DNA of 64,000 nucleotides, from NCBI GenBank assembly GCA_016859345.1, contig CM029124.1, positions 23,823,480-23,887,479 of the forward strand, read 5' to 3'. The notes beneath the pieces are model-generated. The model worked only from the letters and a program-made list of their open reading frames with translations. It was not told the DNA's origin and searched no databases. This stretch comes from Istiophorus platypterus. Its lineage: Eukaryota > Chordata > Actinopteri > Istiophoriformes > Istiophoridae. Position numbers and translations under genes: made by a program. Below are positions 40,801 through 45,310 of the stretch, in pieces. Within the stretch, counting starts at the first letter, position 1. Each line of letters opens with the position of its first letter.

Positions 40801-42127
40801 GATGTTGTCATTCTCCACATTCAGTAGGCAAGACAGTAATGTCCTGCTCAAGACAATACCTGGCTCTCAACTGAGAGCAAAGTTTCTTACATAGACGAAA
40901 TTTCTTGGCACTATTGTTGTCGGACTAATGTGGGTCTTCTCTTTGTTATGAAGTGACTGAAGGGAAGCCATTCACAGAACACAACATCATTTGGAAACTC
41001 TTGGAAACTACTAAACCCCATAAAGGCCAGCAAAGACATAGAGTGTAATAAAATAAAATAAAATAAAAAAAAATTCATCTTTGGAAAAAAATGCAAAGGG
41101 TTTAAGCCAAATTGGACACAGCATTAAATTACTTTTAGAGTAAATCTGTGTTTTCTGACCCTAAAGTAGAGTAGAGTAAAAGGCTGCATGTATAAGGCCT
41201 CTGGTGTCATTCTCTAGCACTGGTTGTAGCATCTGTAGCACAGGGCTTACTGCTTGTTGATGGGTTTAGTAAACAAGAACATTAAGACGTCTCTTGAGAA
41301 AAACCACAGAGAAGAGCATAAGGTTGCCATGAGGCATCCACACACACACACACACAGGCTGTATGCTGACGGACTGAAACACATCAACCTGTAGCCAGTG
41401 GGTTCACATTCCCAGGACACTTCCATAACATTATAAGCCATAAAGTAAGAATGATTAAAATACACAGTGCAGTTGCTCTTCCAAAAGCCTCTGAGATTGA
41501 GACTCAAGTAGTAGTTTGTTGTCTAACTTGTAAGAAACGATTTGCTAAAATGTTTTTTCTCAAGTCTGAAAAAGTCGAGTGGCTAACTCCTGCTTTGAAA
41601 CAGTGGAGAAGGCTGAGGGCTGGACCTTGTTTTTTTACTGAGCTGCAATGATATCAGCTACATCCACAGGCTTAAAATGACCAAAATACCAAACAAAACT
41701 GCCAAACTAACAATTCTGCTTCTCTACTCTCCTATAGTCCAACTGATCTACAACTCGTCCGGTGTTTTATAATACTATATGGTATGCAATAAGTTTCCCA
41801 GCAACAGGCCAAACTGCTATTGTCCCTTATTGTCCCCAGTTGTACTTAACCTCAGCACAGCGTTTCGCACTCCTGGAGATTCATGGCATATCTGGAGGTG
41901 CTCAGAACGAAAGGAGGTGTATGTGTGAGTACGAGCGTCCTCCACCAACCTTTAATCTTGACAGTAGGAGAGTTGGGTCCCGCAGACTGCTTCCTCCAGC
42001 CCCTCCAGTTCTGACAGAGGCTCTCGGCCTCAGAGATGAAAGAGCAGAGAGAGTCTTCCTCGAACCGGTCCGAGTCTTCGAAGGAGAACCTCTCCCCGTC
42101 CTCCCACTCGGCAAACATCAGTTCCAT
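10371..42127 (-). CDS. zswim8: Zinc finger SWIM domain-containing protein 8; complete, 26 coding exons, 1966 aa
   Basis: Substrate receptor of a cullin-RING (Elongin BC, CUL3-linked in mammals) E3 ubiquitin ligase. In animals it drives target-directed microRNA degradation by ubiquitylating Argonaute; the worm orthologue EBAX-1 acts in axon guidance. Seen here: an N-terminus starting MELMFAEWEDGERFSFEDSD; a BC-box-like segment PLVELSAKQV at residues 65-74; the SWIM finger at about 171-194 (Cys178, Cys180, Cys187, His189); a long low-complexity exon (430-876) with Gly-rich, Ser-rich and poly-Ala tracts; a conserved repeat-like middle; a His/Pro/Ala/Thr-rich stretch (about 1540-1790); and a conserved C-terminus ending LEMATFSP. 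All 26 exons join in frame with GT-AG borders (178+154+95+173+108+82+121+202+176+1339+132+180+184+99+125+310+153+223+290+224+498+178+174+120+179+204 nt). The human protein is about 1840 aa; most of the extra length seems to lie in the low-complexity exon. The start is chosen by homology and a G at -3 and +4; an in-frame ATG at 42343 is considered less likely. Identity is recalled from the family, not searched. Confidence 0.97.
10575..11094 (-). other. zswim8 intron 25
   Basis: 520 bp, GT-AG, nothing recognised inside. Confidence 0.9.
11095..11273 (-). CDS. zswim8: zswim8 exon 25 (aa 1840-1899)
   Basis: Acceptor ctgtctgtcag, donor CAG|GTACAA, phase 1 in and 0 out. Encodes GVNYVYQFCVGAAKGVLSPF through FHQLVQRCQQAYLQ. 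Confidence 0.95.
11274..12446 (-). other. zswim8 intron 24
   Basis: 1173 bp, GT-AG; AT-rich with no recognised element. Confidence 0.9.
12447..12566 (-). CDS. zswim8: zswim8 exon 24 (aa 1800-1839)
   Basis: Acceptor atgtgaag, donor TAG|GTGAGC, phase 1 both sides. Encodes GMLALEMLGRRAHNDHPNNF and SRSPPYTEDVKWLLGLAARL. Confidence 0.95.
   Translation of the reverse strand, partial: ACWRWRCWAGGLTMTTPTTSPGAHLTLRMSNGCWDWLQG
12671..12844 (-). CDS. zswim8: zswim8 exon 23 (aa 1742-1799)
   Basis: Acceptor gttttacag, donor TTG|GTGAGG, phase 1 both sides. Encodes VGSVHAGPTIQAIQGATLPS through QGLHYLHSAYRV. Confidence 0.94.
12973..13026. repeat. (CA)n microsatellite in zswim8 intron 22
   Basis: Pure CA run of about 54 bp; on the transcribed strand it is (TG)n starting 17 nt inside the donor of exon 22. 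Confidence 0.97.
13043..13220 (-). CDS. zswim8: zswim8 exon 22 (aa 1683-1741)
   Basis: Acceptor accccctcag, donor CAG|GTCAGG, phase 0 in and 1 out. Encodes GMHPAFIGAQYPFSVATGPQ through HPYHTETGLPLSTTVA. A long (CA)n/(TG)n microsatellite starts about 17 nt past the donor. Confidence 0.94.
13221..14303 (-). other. zswim8 intron 21
   Basis: 1083 bp, GT-AG. Apart from A-rich runs near 14221-14250 nothing is recognised. Confidence 0.9.
14304..14801 (-). CDS. zswim8: zswim8 exon 21 (aa 1517-1682)
   Basis: 498 nt, phase 0 both sides, acceptor tcccaacag, donor CAG|GTCAGA. Starts DNLMLEKACMAVEEAAKGGG, includes YPEVLFEVAHQWYWLYEQ, then a low-complexity Ala/Val/Thr and His/Pro-rich region ending VFPVSGAAYPQ. 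Confidence 0.95.
14802..15467 (-). other. zswim8 intron 20
   Basis: 666 bp, GT-AG, nothing recognised. Confidence 0.9.
15468..15691 (-). CDS. zswim8: zswim8 exon 20 (aa 1442-1516)
   Basis: Acceptor catctctcag, donor CAG|GTACAG, phase 1 in and 0 out. Encodes GQAMEIGSAALNILVECWDG through NPNEIQRALVQCKEQ. Confidence 0.96.
15782..16071 (-). CDS. zswim8: zswim8 exon 19 (aa 1345-1441)
   Basis: Acceptor ctgtgttcag, donor CTG|GTAAGG, phase 2 in and 1 out. Encodes YKGRRPECHAPHVPNQPSEA through NWLSRTYSSHVSWIT; nearly invariant compared with mammals. Confidence 0.96.
16072..16702 (-). other. zswim8 intron 18
   Basis: 631 bp, GT-AG. A 97-codon plus-strand frame at 16312-16605 matches nothing recognised and is probably chance. 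Confidence 0.85.
16703..16925 (-). CDS. zswim8: zswim8 exon 18 (aa 1271-1344)
   Basis: Acceptor tcttgacag, donor CAG|GTAAAA, phase 1 in and 2 out. Encodes MASIDSSAPETTSDSSPTLS, GRGQDSD and a Ser-rich run (SISSSSSDSLGSSSSSGSRR), a probable phosphorylation-rich linker. Confidence 0.95.
17195..17347 (-). CDS. zswim8: zswim8 exon 17 (aa 1220-1270)
   Basis: Acceptor gtcctgacag, donor CCG|GTACTC, phase 1 both sides. Encodes VSDGPSSIDQQSETAPFKLE, then VPSRLALGARCGYSQRCWGS and PVRQKKKHTG, matching the conserved basic motif of the family. Confidence 0.92.
17348..17679 (-). other. zswim8 intron 16
   Basis: 332 bp, GT-AG, nothing recognised. Confidence 0.9.
17680..17989 (-). CDS. zswim8: zswim8 exon 16 (aa 1117-1219)
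   Basis: Acceptor cccctctcag, donor ATG|GTAAGA, phase 0 in and 1 out. Starts ILDKLLDRESQTHKPQTLSS, then a Ser/Thr/Ala-rich variable stretch ending near STAETREH. Confidence 0.93.
17990..19592 (-). other. zswim8 intron 15 with degenerate tandem repeat
   Basis: 1603 bp. From about 18600 to 19460 it carries diverged repeats of a unit of about 300 bp (see separate entry); the rest is unique AT-rich DNA. Confidence 0.85.
18600..19460. repeat. Diverged tandem repeat, unit about 300 bp
   Basis: Recurring order of similar blocks: an ACATTTTGGCA / GGTGGC-type block, then TTTTCAAACTcctC-like text, then a rTCTGsATykGCAyAAAA-like block, then an ACTCT-AATGA-A block. Units start near 18640, 18985 and 19290. 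The pattern resembles a common teleost interspersed repeat; family not assigned. Confidence 0.6.
19593..19717 (-). CDS. zswim8: zswim8 exon 15 (aa 1075-1116)
   Basis: Acceptor cttgtctgcag, donor AAG|GTAACC, phase 1 in and 0 out. Encodes MKTTVSEAEHPLLCEGTRRV and KGDLALALMITYKDDQSKLKK. Confidence 0.95.
19829..19876. repeat. (TA)n microsatellite in zswim8 intron 14
   Basis: About 48 bp of TA repeats ending 28 nt from the exon 14 boundary at 19905. Confidence 0.95.
19905..20003 (-). CDS. zswim8: zswim8 exon 14 (aa 1042-1074)
   Basis: Acceptor ttgtgcag, donor TTG|GTAAAA, phase 1 both sides. Encodes VVSPTGSRPPSRNRNNEMPG and DEELGFEAAVAAL. The VVSPT residues precede the mammalian-like GSRPPSRN. 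An (AT)n microsatellite lies about 28 nt past the donor. Confidence 0.93.
20004..20797 (-). other. zswim8 intron 13
   Basis: 794 bp, GT-AG, largely occupied by the deleted Tc1-like element at 20285-20620. Confidence 0.9.
20285..20620 (-). mobile_element. Internally deleted Tc1-like element in zswim8 intron 13
   Basis: Read on the minus strand, it joins the 5' end of the Tc1-like family seen at 30110-31210 (TGGCCCGTTCACTCATTTCA block, GCAGATAAAAGGTCTG block) directly to the end of its transposase region (GCAGTAAAGGCCTGGAAAAG block) and the 3' tail with a TIR-like TATTTGGACAG. The whole middle of the transposase is missing. It was mapped by comparing copies inside this window. Confidence 0.7.
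20798..20981 (-). CDS. zswim8: zswim8 exon 13 (aa 981-1041)
   Basis: Acceptor actggccag, donor CAG|GTAAAT, phase 0 in and 1 out. Encodes VKLAYQESEVVALLKKIPLG and the DYRPVLPLMLASFIFDVLCT segment. Confidence 0.95.
20982..22627 (-). other. zswim8 intron 12
   Basis: 1646 bp. AT-rich and without recognised elements, except that its first 45 nt (22627-22583) could be exonic if the alternative donor is used. Confidence 0.85.
22628..22807 (-). CDS. zswim8: zswim8 exon 12 (aa 921-980)
   Basis: Acceptor ctggatttag, phase 0 both sides, 60 codons: GKKSKVSTSRQTQVATNTLS through RPPASTKALE. The donor needed to match the mammalian protein is GAG|GTCTCT, which is very weak. A better donor 45 nt downstream (ATG|GTAACT at 22582/22583) keeps frame and would add 15 residues, so the exon end is uncertain. 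Confidence 0.85.
22808..23127 (-). other. zswim8 intron 11
   Basis: 320 bp, GT-AG, nothing recognised. Confidence 0.9.
23128..23259 (-). CDS. zswim8: zswim8 exon 11 (aa 877-920)
   Basis: Acceptor tgtgtgcag, donor AAG|GTAGAT, phase 0 both sides, 44 codons. Encodes VLFACAEALYAHGYSNEACR through the DLLANPPDLKVEQPQTK segment, helical-repeat-like. Confidence 0.95.
23260..23965 (-). other. zswim8 intron 10
   Basis: 706 bp, containing a plus-oriented 3' fragment of a Tc1-like element. Confidence 0.9.
23375..23765 (+). mobile_element. 3' fragment of Tc1-like transposon
   Basis: Closely parallels 30870-31208: GCAGTAAAGGCCTGGAAAAG, GGTTCCAGACTTCAGGCAGT, ATTAAAGCTGAAAGTCTA, and an end TTCAAATACTTATGGACC matching the TIR. 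Only the last transposase codons and the tail remain. Confidence 0.75.
23966..25304 (-). CDS. zswim8: zswim8 exon 10 (aa 430-876), large low-complexity exon
   Basis: 1339 nt, acceptor ctcttctag, donor GAG|GTAAGC, phase 2 in and 0 out. The first about 85 codons are conserved (LKQWHLKVIEIVKRGQH...). Then follow Gly-, Ser- and Pro-rich disordered tracts, the conserved RRTSSEDSSLEPDLAELSLD island, a poly-Ala run (aa 794-802) coded by repeated GCA-type codons, and a conserved acidic tail with EDDYQAYYLSA and DIFAGIKPLDQEGRME. Disorder is inferred from composition. Confidence 0.95.
24188..24214 (-). repeat. Trinucleotide repeat coding poly-alanine in zswim8 exon 10
   Basis: CTG/CAG-type run read on the minus strand as nine Ala codons (aa 794-802), flanked by further Ala-rich codons. 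In frame and coding. Confidence 0.9.
25492..25667 (-). CDS. zswim8: zswim8 exon 9 (aa 372-429)
   Basis: Acceptor gtgttcag, donor CAG|GTTAGA, phase 0 in and 2 out. Encodes IISWWYSVRTSASHSSASGH and the CDEMVVLWRLAVLDPTMSP segment. Confidence 0.94.
25668..26364 (-). other. zswim8 intron 8
   Basis: 697 bp, GT-AG, nothing recognised. Confidence 0.9.
26365..26566 (-). CDS. zswim8: zswim8 exon 8 (aa 304-371)
   Basis: Acceptor gaataacag, donor CAG|GTACAT, phase 2 in and 0 out. Encodes DVNSMYLSSTEPPAAAEWAC through EILTEQCLTYEQ; strongly conserved. Confidence 0.95.
26567..27592 (-). other. zswim8 intron 7
   Basis: 1026 bp, mostly the LINE tail at 26770-27340. Confidence 0.9.
26770..27340 (+). mobile_element. 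LINE 3' tail (L2-like) in zswim8 intron 7
   Basis: Starts with the end of a reverse-transcriptase polyprotein frame (HTLSTFKSRLKSFLFDKAYG type, ending in a stop), then a 3' UTR with blocks common to fish LINE tails (TAGGCCTAG, CATGATGCACTGAG). 5'-truncated, as usual for LINEs. Family named from memory. Confidence 0.55.
27593..27713 (-). CDS. zswim8: zswim8 exon 7 (aa 264-304)
   Basis: Encodes DPTAGPSASDQSTWYLDEST and the DNIKKTLHKFCGPSPVVF segment. Donor CAG|GTACAT. The acceptor (cgtgcgtatag) is preceded directly by a GTGTGC microsatellite rather than a polypyrimidine tract, which is unusual. Phase 1 in, 2 out. Confidence 0.92.
27719..27780. repeat. (CACACG)n microsatellite at the exon 7 acceptor
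   Basis: About ten CACACG hexamers on the plus strand; on the transcribed strand GTGTGC repeats run to within about 6 nt of the splice acceptor of exon 7. Confidence 0.95.
27880..27977. repeat. 49-bp tandem duplication in zswim8 intron 6
   Basis: The block TATCCAAGGACTTTTCTATT plus CCTG..CACTG..CAGAAAA..ATGAA occurs twice in a row (27880 and 27929) with minor indels. Confidence 0.9.
28352..28433 (-). CDS. zswim8: zswim8 exon 6 (aa 237-263)
   Basis: Acceptor atcttcag, donor CAG|GTACAG, phase 0 in and 1 out. Encodes ILPTAQRLLDELLSSQSTAI and NTVCGAP. Confidence 0.93.
28571..28678 (-). CDS. zswim8: zswim8 exon 5 (aa 201-236)
   Basis: Acceptor gcgtgcag, donor CAG|GTTGAG, phase 0 both sides, exactly 36 codons. 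Encodes ASAVCLRAPVSESLSRLQRD followed by QLQKFAQYLISELPQQ. Confidence 0.94.
28679..29079 (-). other. zswim8 intron 4
   Basis: 401 bp, GT-AG, nothing recognised. Confidence 0.9.
29080..29252 (-). CDS. zswim8: zswim8 exon 4 (aa 143-200), SWIM zinc finger
   Basis: Acceptor tttcctcag, donor AAT|GTGAGT, phase 1 in and 0 out. Encodes the zinc-binding core SCSCTCGAGAKWCAHVVAL; the CxC...CxH ligands are Cys178, Cys180, Cys187 and His189, so the finger is intact. Confidence 0.95.
29253..29658 (-). other. zswim8 intron 3
   Basis: 406 bp, GT-AG, nothing recognised. Confidence 0.9.
29659..29753 (-). CDS. zswim8: zswim8 exon 3 (aa 111-142)
   Basis: Acceptor gctacttcag, donor G|GTGGGC, phase 2 in and 1 out. 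Encodes YSCLANGSPDEFQRGEQLYR and the AVKDPLQIG segment preceding the SWIM finger. Confidence 0.93.
29915..30045 (-). repeat. End of a teleost interspersed repeat (reverse orientation)
   Basis: Contains TCCATCTGTCTAATTTTCTA and GGAGCCTATCCCAGG, the reverse of the tail (GGGATAGGCTCC ... GGATGGATGGA) of a very common teleost repeat, of which the copy at 36446-36800 shows the other part. Confidence 0.55.
30110..31210 (+). mobile_element. Degraded Tc1/mariner-type transposon in zswim8 intron 2
   Basis: The 3' half encodes a broken transposase C-terminus (about 30700-30990, WPSNSPDLKD and SISREETQHLVMSM motifs typical of fish Tc1-like enzymes); the expected ...DLNP(I/A)E catalytic motif is altered and interrupted. 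The right TIR-like end ACATTTATGCACCTAACTAT lies near 31180-31205; no matching left TIR remains. Not active. Confidence 0.8.
32883..33036 (-). CDS. zswim8: zswim8 exon 2 (aa 60-110), BC-box region
   Basis: Acceptor tcttcctcag, donor GTGAGA, phase 1 in and 2 out. Encodes DGQVIPLVELSAKQVAFHIP and the following conserved helix up to ENEEDI. PLVELSAKQV fits an Elongin-BC box with Ser in the usual Cys position (inference). Confidence 0.93.
34070..34152. repeat. (AAATC)n then (GT)n microsatellites
   Basis: About five AAATC units (34070-34096) followed by about 45 bp of GT repeats. Confidence 0.95.
34716..34872. repeat. Compound (AT)n / (CA)n microsatellite
   Basis: AT run 34716-34761, a mixed TATA/GTGT segment, then about 66 bp of pure CA to 34871. 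Confidence 0.97.
36446..36800 (+). repeat. Common teleost interspersed repeat
   Basis: Diagnostic blocks in order: GTGTTTAGCACTATTACCTCACA, GGTCTGGGTTCC, GTTTGCATGTTC, GGGTTTTCTCC, GATAGACTGGCGACCTGTCC, and the tail GGTGGATGGATGG. Non-coding despite a 90-codon frame across it. Family name not assigned. Confidence 0.75.
38885..39065 (+). repeat. Copy 1 of a 185-bp dispersed duplication
   Basis: Shares with 41456-41645 blocks such as CACAGTGCAGTTGCTCTTCC, ACTCAAGTAGTAGTTTGTTG and TTTGAAACAGTG, at an estimated 88-90% identity by eye. Confidence 0.85.
41456..41645 (+). repeat. Copy 2 of a 185-bp dispersed duplication
   Basis: Same orientation as copy 1, 2.57 kb away, 305 bp downstream of exon 1 in the zswim8 transcript direction. 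This copy keeps an open frame from 41451 to 41651 while copy 1 does not. Confidence 0.85.
41950..42127 (-). CDS. zswim8: zswim8 coding exon 1 (aa 1-59)
   Basis: Begins at the ATG of MELMFAEW and ends in phase 1 after VKIK. The donor is G|GTTGGT. The nearer GT (ACT|GTCAAG) would put exon 2 out of frame, so it was not used. The acidic, Ser/Glu-rich N-terminus is nearly identical to the mammalian protein. Confidence 0.9.
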
Positions 42128-43790
42128 TACATCCACTTTTTGAATGCTTTGGAGTCCGGAGGACTGCGATCCGAGGCCACGGCCTTTCTTTAGTTTAAAA
42201 ATCAAGTGGAAAACCAGGCGAACAGTGTCCGACACTCGGGGAGAATCGAGAGTCTCAAGACTGGGGGAGGGGAGGCCACTAGCAACCAAAACACAGCTGA
42301 GAGGCTTTACCGCTGGGGCCTCGGACAAAGCTGCGGAACTCACGCTCGTCGCTCGGCTGTCTGTAGGCAGATATCTACCGCCGAGCCGCGGCTGCCAACT
42401 ATCTATACGTAACCTCTTCCGTGTTCTCGACGGGGCTGGTTTGTATTCAAATCAAACTACGTGCTGTTTAGATCGATTTAACGACCCACCCCATGCTGCC
42501 GGGCAGAGTTGTGGCTCCTCCACAGCCTGTTACTTTGAACTGAAGGTCCGCTCCGCTGTTCGGCTGTACCGCCGCCGACCGCTGCCCCTGGGAGGACAAG
42601 CGAGCCCGACTCACCGGCTAACGACCGTGGCTGTCGGAAGACCCAGGTTGCATTATGCAAAACTGGAGAAAATCCCTCACACGGCGACGAGATTAATTCT
42701 CTAAGAAGAAGTGGTTAAGTTGTTTTCCTTCATCCCGACGTGCTACTCTTTTCAGCCAATCGACTGGACGACACTGGGCGATAAGATTATCTATTGTGCC
42801 ATTACACCAGTGCTGGAAGTCTTTAATCTCTCTCAGAAATATATTTTGAAGGGGGCGAGGTCAAAGACACACGTAGCGTTGGTGTTGCCAAATATCCTCT
42901 TTGTTCTAGGTTTACTGTGCTAGTTGCAATGTTATTTAGTTGGGATGCTAATGCAAAAATACATAAAACCGACGTTAGCCGAGGGGCTAGCTGCGCTAAC
43001 AGCTGCTCACGGAGTTGAGACAAGCGGCTGTCATCCGCCGGAGTCCGCCGCAGGGAGCCTGAATGTGGGCTTCGACCCGAAGTCGGGCTTGTCAGGTTCG
43101 GTTTACCTTCGGTCTGCCTCGATCCTACTACCTGACGTTAGCTGCTAGCAGTAGAAAGCTAACCCAGTCGGCTAACTTTAGCTAGCGCGAACAGCCGTTT
43201 GTTTACATTTACTGGCGAGGGTAAACAGCTTTCAGACTGTAAGGACTACATGCTTATTTACGTTGCCCATCTTCTGGACTTCTGCATTTCCCAAGGTTAC
43301 CTACGGTTTAGATTTCGCTATTAATCCCCGCTCCGAGCCCAGTGTTTTCCGTTCTTTGTACTGAAGTCTTGTGTCTGATGTTGAAAGCTGGTATAATCCT
43401 CCGCCTGCTGCTGGTGGATCCTGGTGAATCTTCCAGATATCTCCCTTCCCGTCTGACACCGATTGTCCTGGCGTCTTGCGCTCGTCTCTGCCTCCAAATG
43501 GCACGGGGATCCCCTGATGATATCCCGTTTACGTCTCGCCCAAGCTCTATCGGAGTGTAGCAGCCTGCCGGGGGAAGATGGCTCACCTCTCCCGCAGCTC
43601 CTCCTCCGTCAGCTGATCACAGCTTCCGGCCGCCAGCTCCACACGGGCGGCCGCTCGGACGCTTCCCCGCTCGGCACCGAGAGTCCGTCCGGACGAGGTG
43701 TCAACAAACCGAAAGCCCCCGAGCACGCTGTCGTCTGGAGAAGCTCGCCTTTCAAACCCGGCGATGGGCATGGTTTGATCTATTAATGTT
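41950..43790. promoter_or_regulatory. CpG-rich promoter / 5' UTR region of zswim8
   Basis: GC content and CpG density rise sharply here compared with AT-rich flanks, and the region covers coding exon 1 and about 1.6 kb upstream. It contains a CCAAT box at 42756-42760 (NF-Y type, orientation-independent) and a YY1-like AAGATGGC on the plus strand at 43576-43583. No TATA box is obvious. The plus-oriented YY1 motif could mark a divergent start site. The ATG in it opens only a 12-codon frame. The exact zswim8 start site and any non-coding first exon cannot be read from sequence. Confidence 0.65.
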
Positions 43791-44440
43791 TCCCTCCTCC
43801 AGTGCTGCAAAGTAACTAAGTACATTTACTACAGTACTGTACCTAGGTGCAAGTATTTCAATTTCTTGCTACTTTATACATTCACACCACTACACTTCAG
43901 AAGGGAATAAAGTGCTTTCCACTCCACTACACTGATTTGACAGCTTTAGTTACTAGTTATTTTTAAGATGAAGATTTGATGAGTAAAATAACAAGCATTT
44001 CACGGTGTTGAAGATTAAACGAGTGTTTTCAAACCTATTTGGATTCTGACCCCTTCAAAAAGCAATGTGTGGTCAGGGGCACAATTTAGATGGTTTTATT
44101 TCAATATATGTCCAATTTACAGATTGTCTAAAATCAGAGAGTAGTGAAAAAGACTAAAAACTGAAAACAGATTTGTGTATTTCTTTCCTCTCACATTGAT
44201 CATCTCATGTCCCCTCACATTTATATGGTGTCCTTGTGTATAAAACTGTATATAAAGTAGTTCAAACTAGCTCCATCTCCAGCAGTTACAACAATGCTGC
44301 TGGAAAAGAGACAGAAGTGGAACAAATGGAAGATAAAGAAAATCAGAAGCAAAGTAATCATTTAGGACCATAATGGAAGATAAGAGGTTTAATGTCATCT
44401 TCTGGCAGACTGCTACAGCATCACACGTTGGTAAATGACC
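43791..44440. other. Intergenic, nothing recognised
   Basis: AT-rich sequence between the CpG island and the retroviral-type fragment. Confidence 0.6.
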
Positions 44441-45310
44441 TGTAAGGTGTTATTTTGCACCTGTCTCAGCTTGCAAATGTCAAATGTGCTCACACTAATT
44501 GTACTGACCCTGTTTCACAAGGAAATGCTATGGCTGACCCTGCAGCCAAACAAGTTGCATGTTCCTCTTCCTGCATGGTACACCAGTGTACCTGCAGATC
44601 CAAGTCTAGTACCTTCCACTAATGATGTTGTGAAAATGCAAAATATAACTGATGACAGGGAGAAAAACCCTTGGTTGCGTAAAGGTTGTGCAGCTGATGT
44701 GGAATCCAGTTTGTGGCTCCACAACCATGGACAATCGGTTTGCCCTTGAGCTTTCGCTCATGGGTTGCTCTTGGTCCAGCGCATGTCAGAAGAGAGGTAA
44801 TAAATGATGTTATTTGCTCAAAAGCATTTATACCCGGCATTATACAAATCTCACACACACTTGTAGATAGTTTTTGTACATGCCAAAAGACCTGAAAGGA
44901 GAACAACACAATGAAACATGACAATTTTGGATCCCCATCAGGTCCCTTTGTAAATTTGCAAATAGACTTTGTACATATGCCAAGTTGTCAAGGCTACAAA
45001 TATTTGTTAAAATATTTGTCAAAACTCAACGATTTTTGATGTGGGTGGATGGTTTGTGACAAAAAAGAGGTTGCTAGAACAATTGTGAAGTGTGTTAAAA
45101 GAGGTGATCCTGAGGTTTGGGGTACCACAGGGTATAGATGGTGTCAGAGGTCCAGCTTTAACTTCAGTAATCACTCCTCAAAAATCTTCCAGATGACAGA
45201 GAGCTGGGCGGTTCTCTTGTTCAAGATGATGGACAGGAGGTACGCTTTCCTGTTCATGACATGGTCTGTGTCATTGATCCCATGCCCCAGACAGGGCATT
45301 AACAGGTAAC
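44440..45310 (+). mobile_element. Degraded endogenous-retrovirus-type pol fragment (RNase H end and integrase)
   Basis: In plus-strand frames that shift several times I see the end of an RNase H-like domain (about 44460-44560), a spacer and a remnant of the integrase N-terminal region (about 44680-44890), and part of an integrase core (about 44920-45150) with stops and frame changes between them. gag, protease, most reverse transcriptase and env are not recognisable. A purine-rich stretch near 46130-46155 could be an old polypurine tract before a 3' LTR but is not convincing. Inactive relic; assignment from recalled family features. Confidence 0.55.

Larger units (their letters stand above)
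33037..41949 (-). other. zswim8 intron 1 (8.9 kb)
   Basis: The largest intron. It contains microsatellites (34070-34152, 34716-34871), a teleost interspersed repeat (36446-36800), a pentamer-like cluster near 38710-38750, and a 185-bp duplicated segment at 38885 and 41456. No coding exon was found inside. Confidence 0.9.

Noticed and set aside
41944..41960. Alternative donor ACT|GTCAAG for zswim8 exon 1
   Set aside because: It ends in phase 0 and would put exon 2 out of frame; the donor six codons further (phase 1) restores the conserved protein.
42144..42704. 186-codon plus-strand frame above zswim8
   Set aside because: CpG-island composition, no recognisable domain; opens opposite the 5' UTR.
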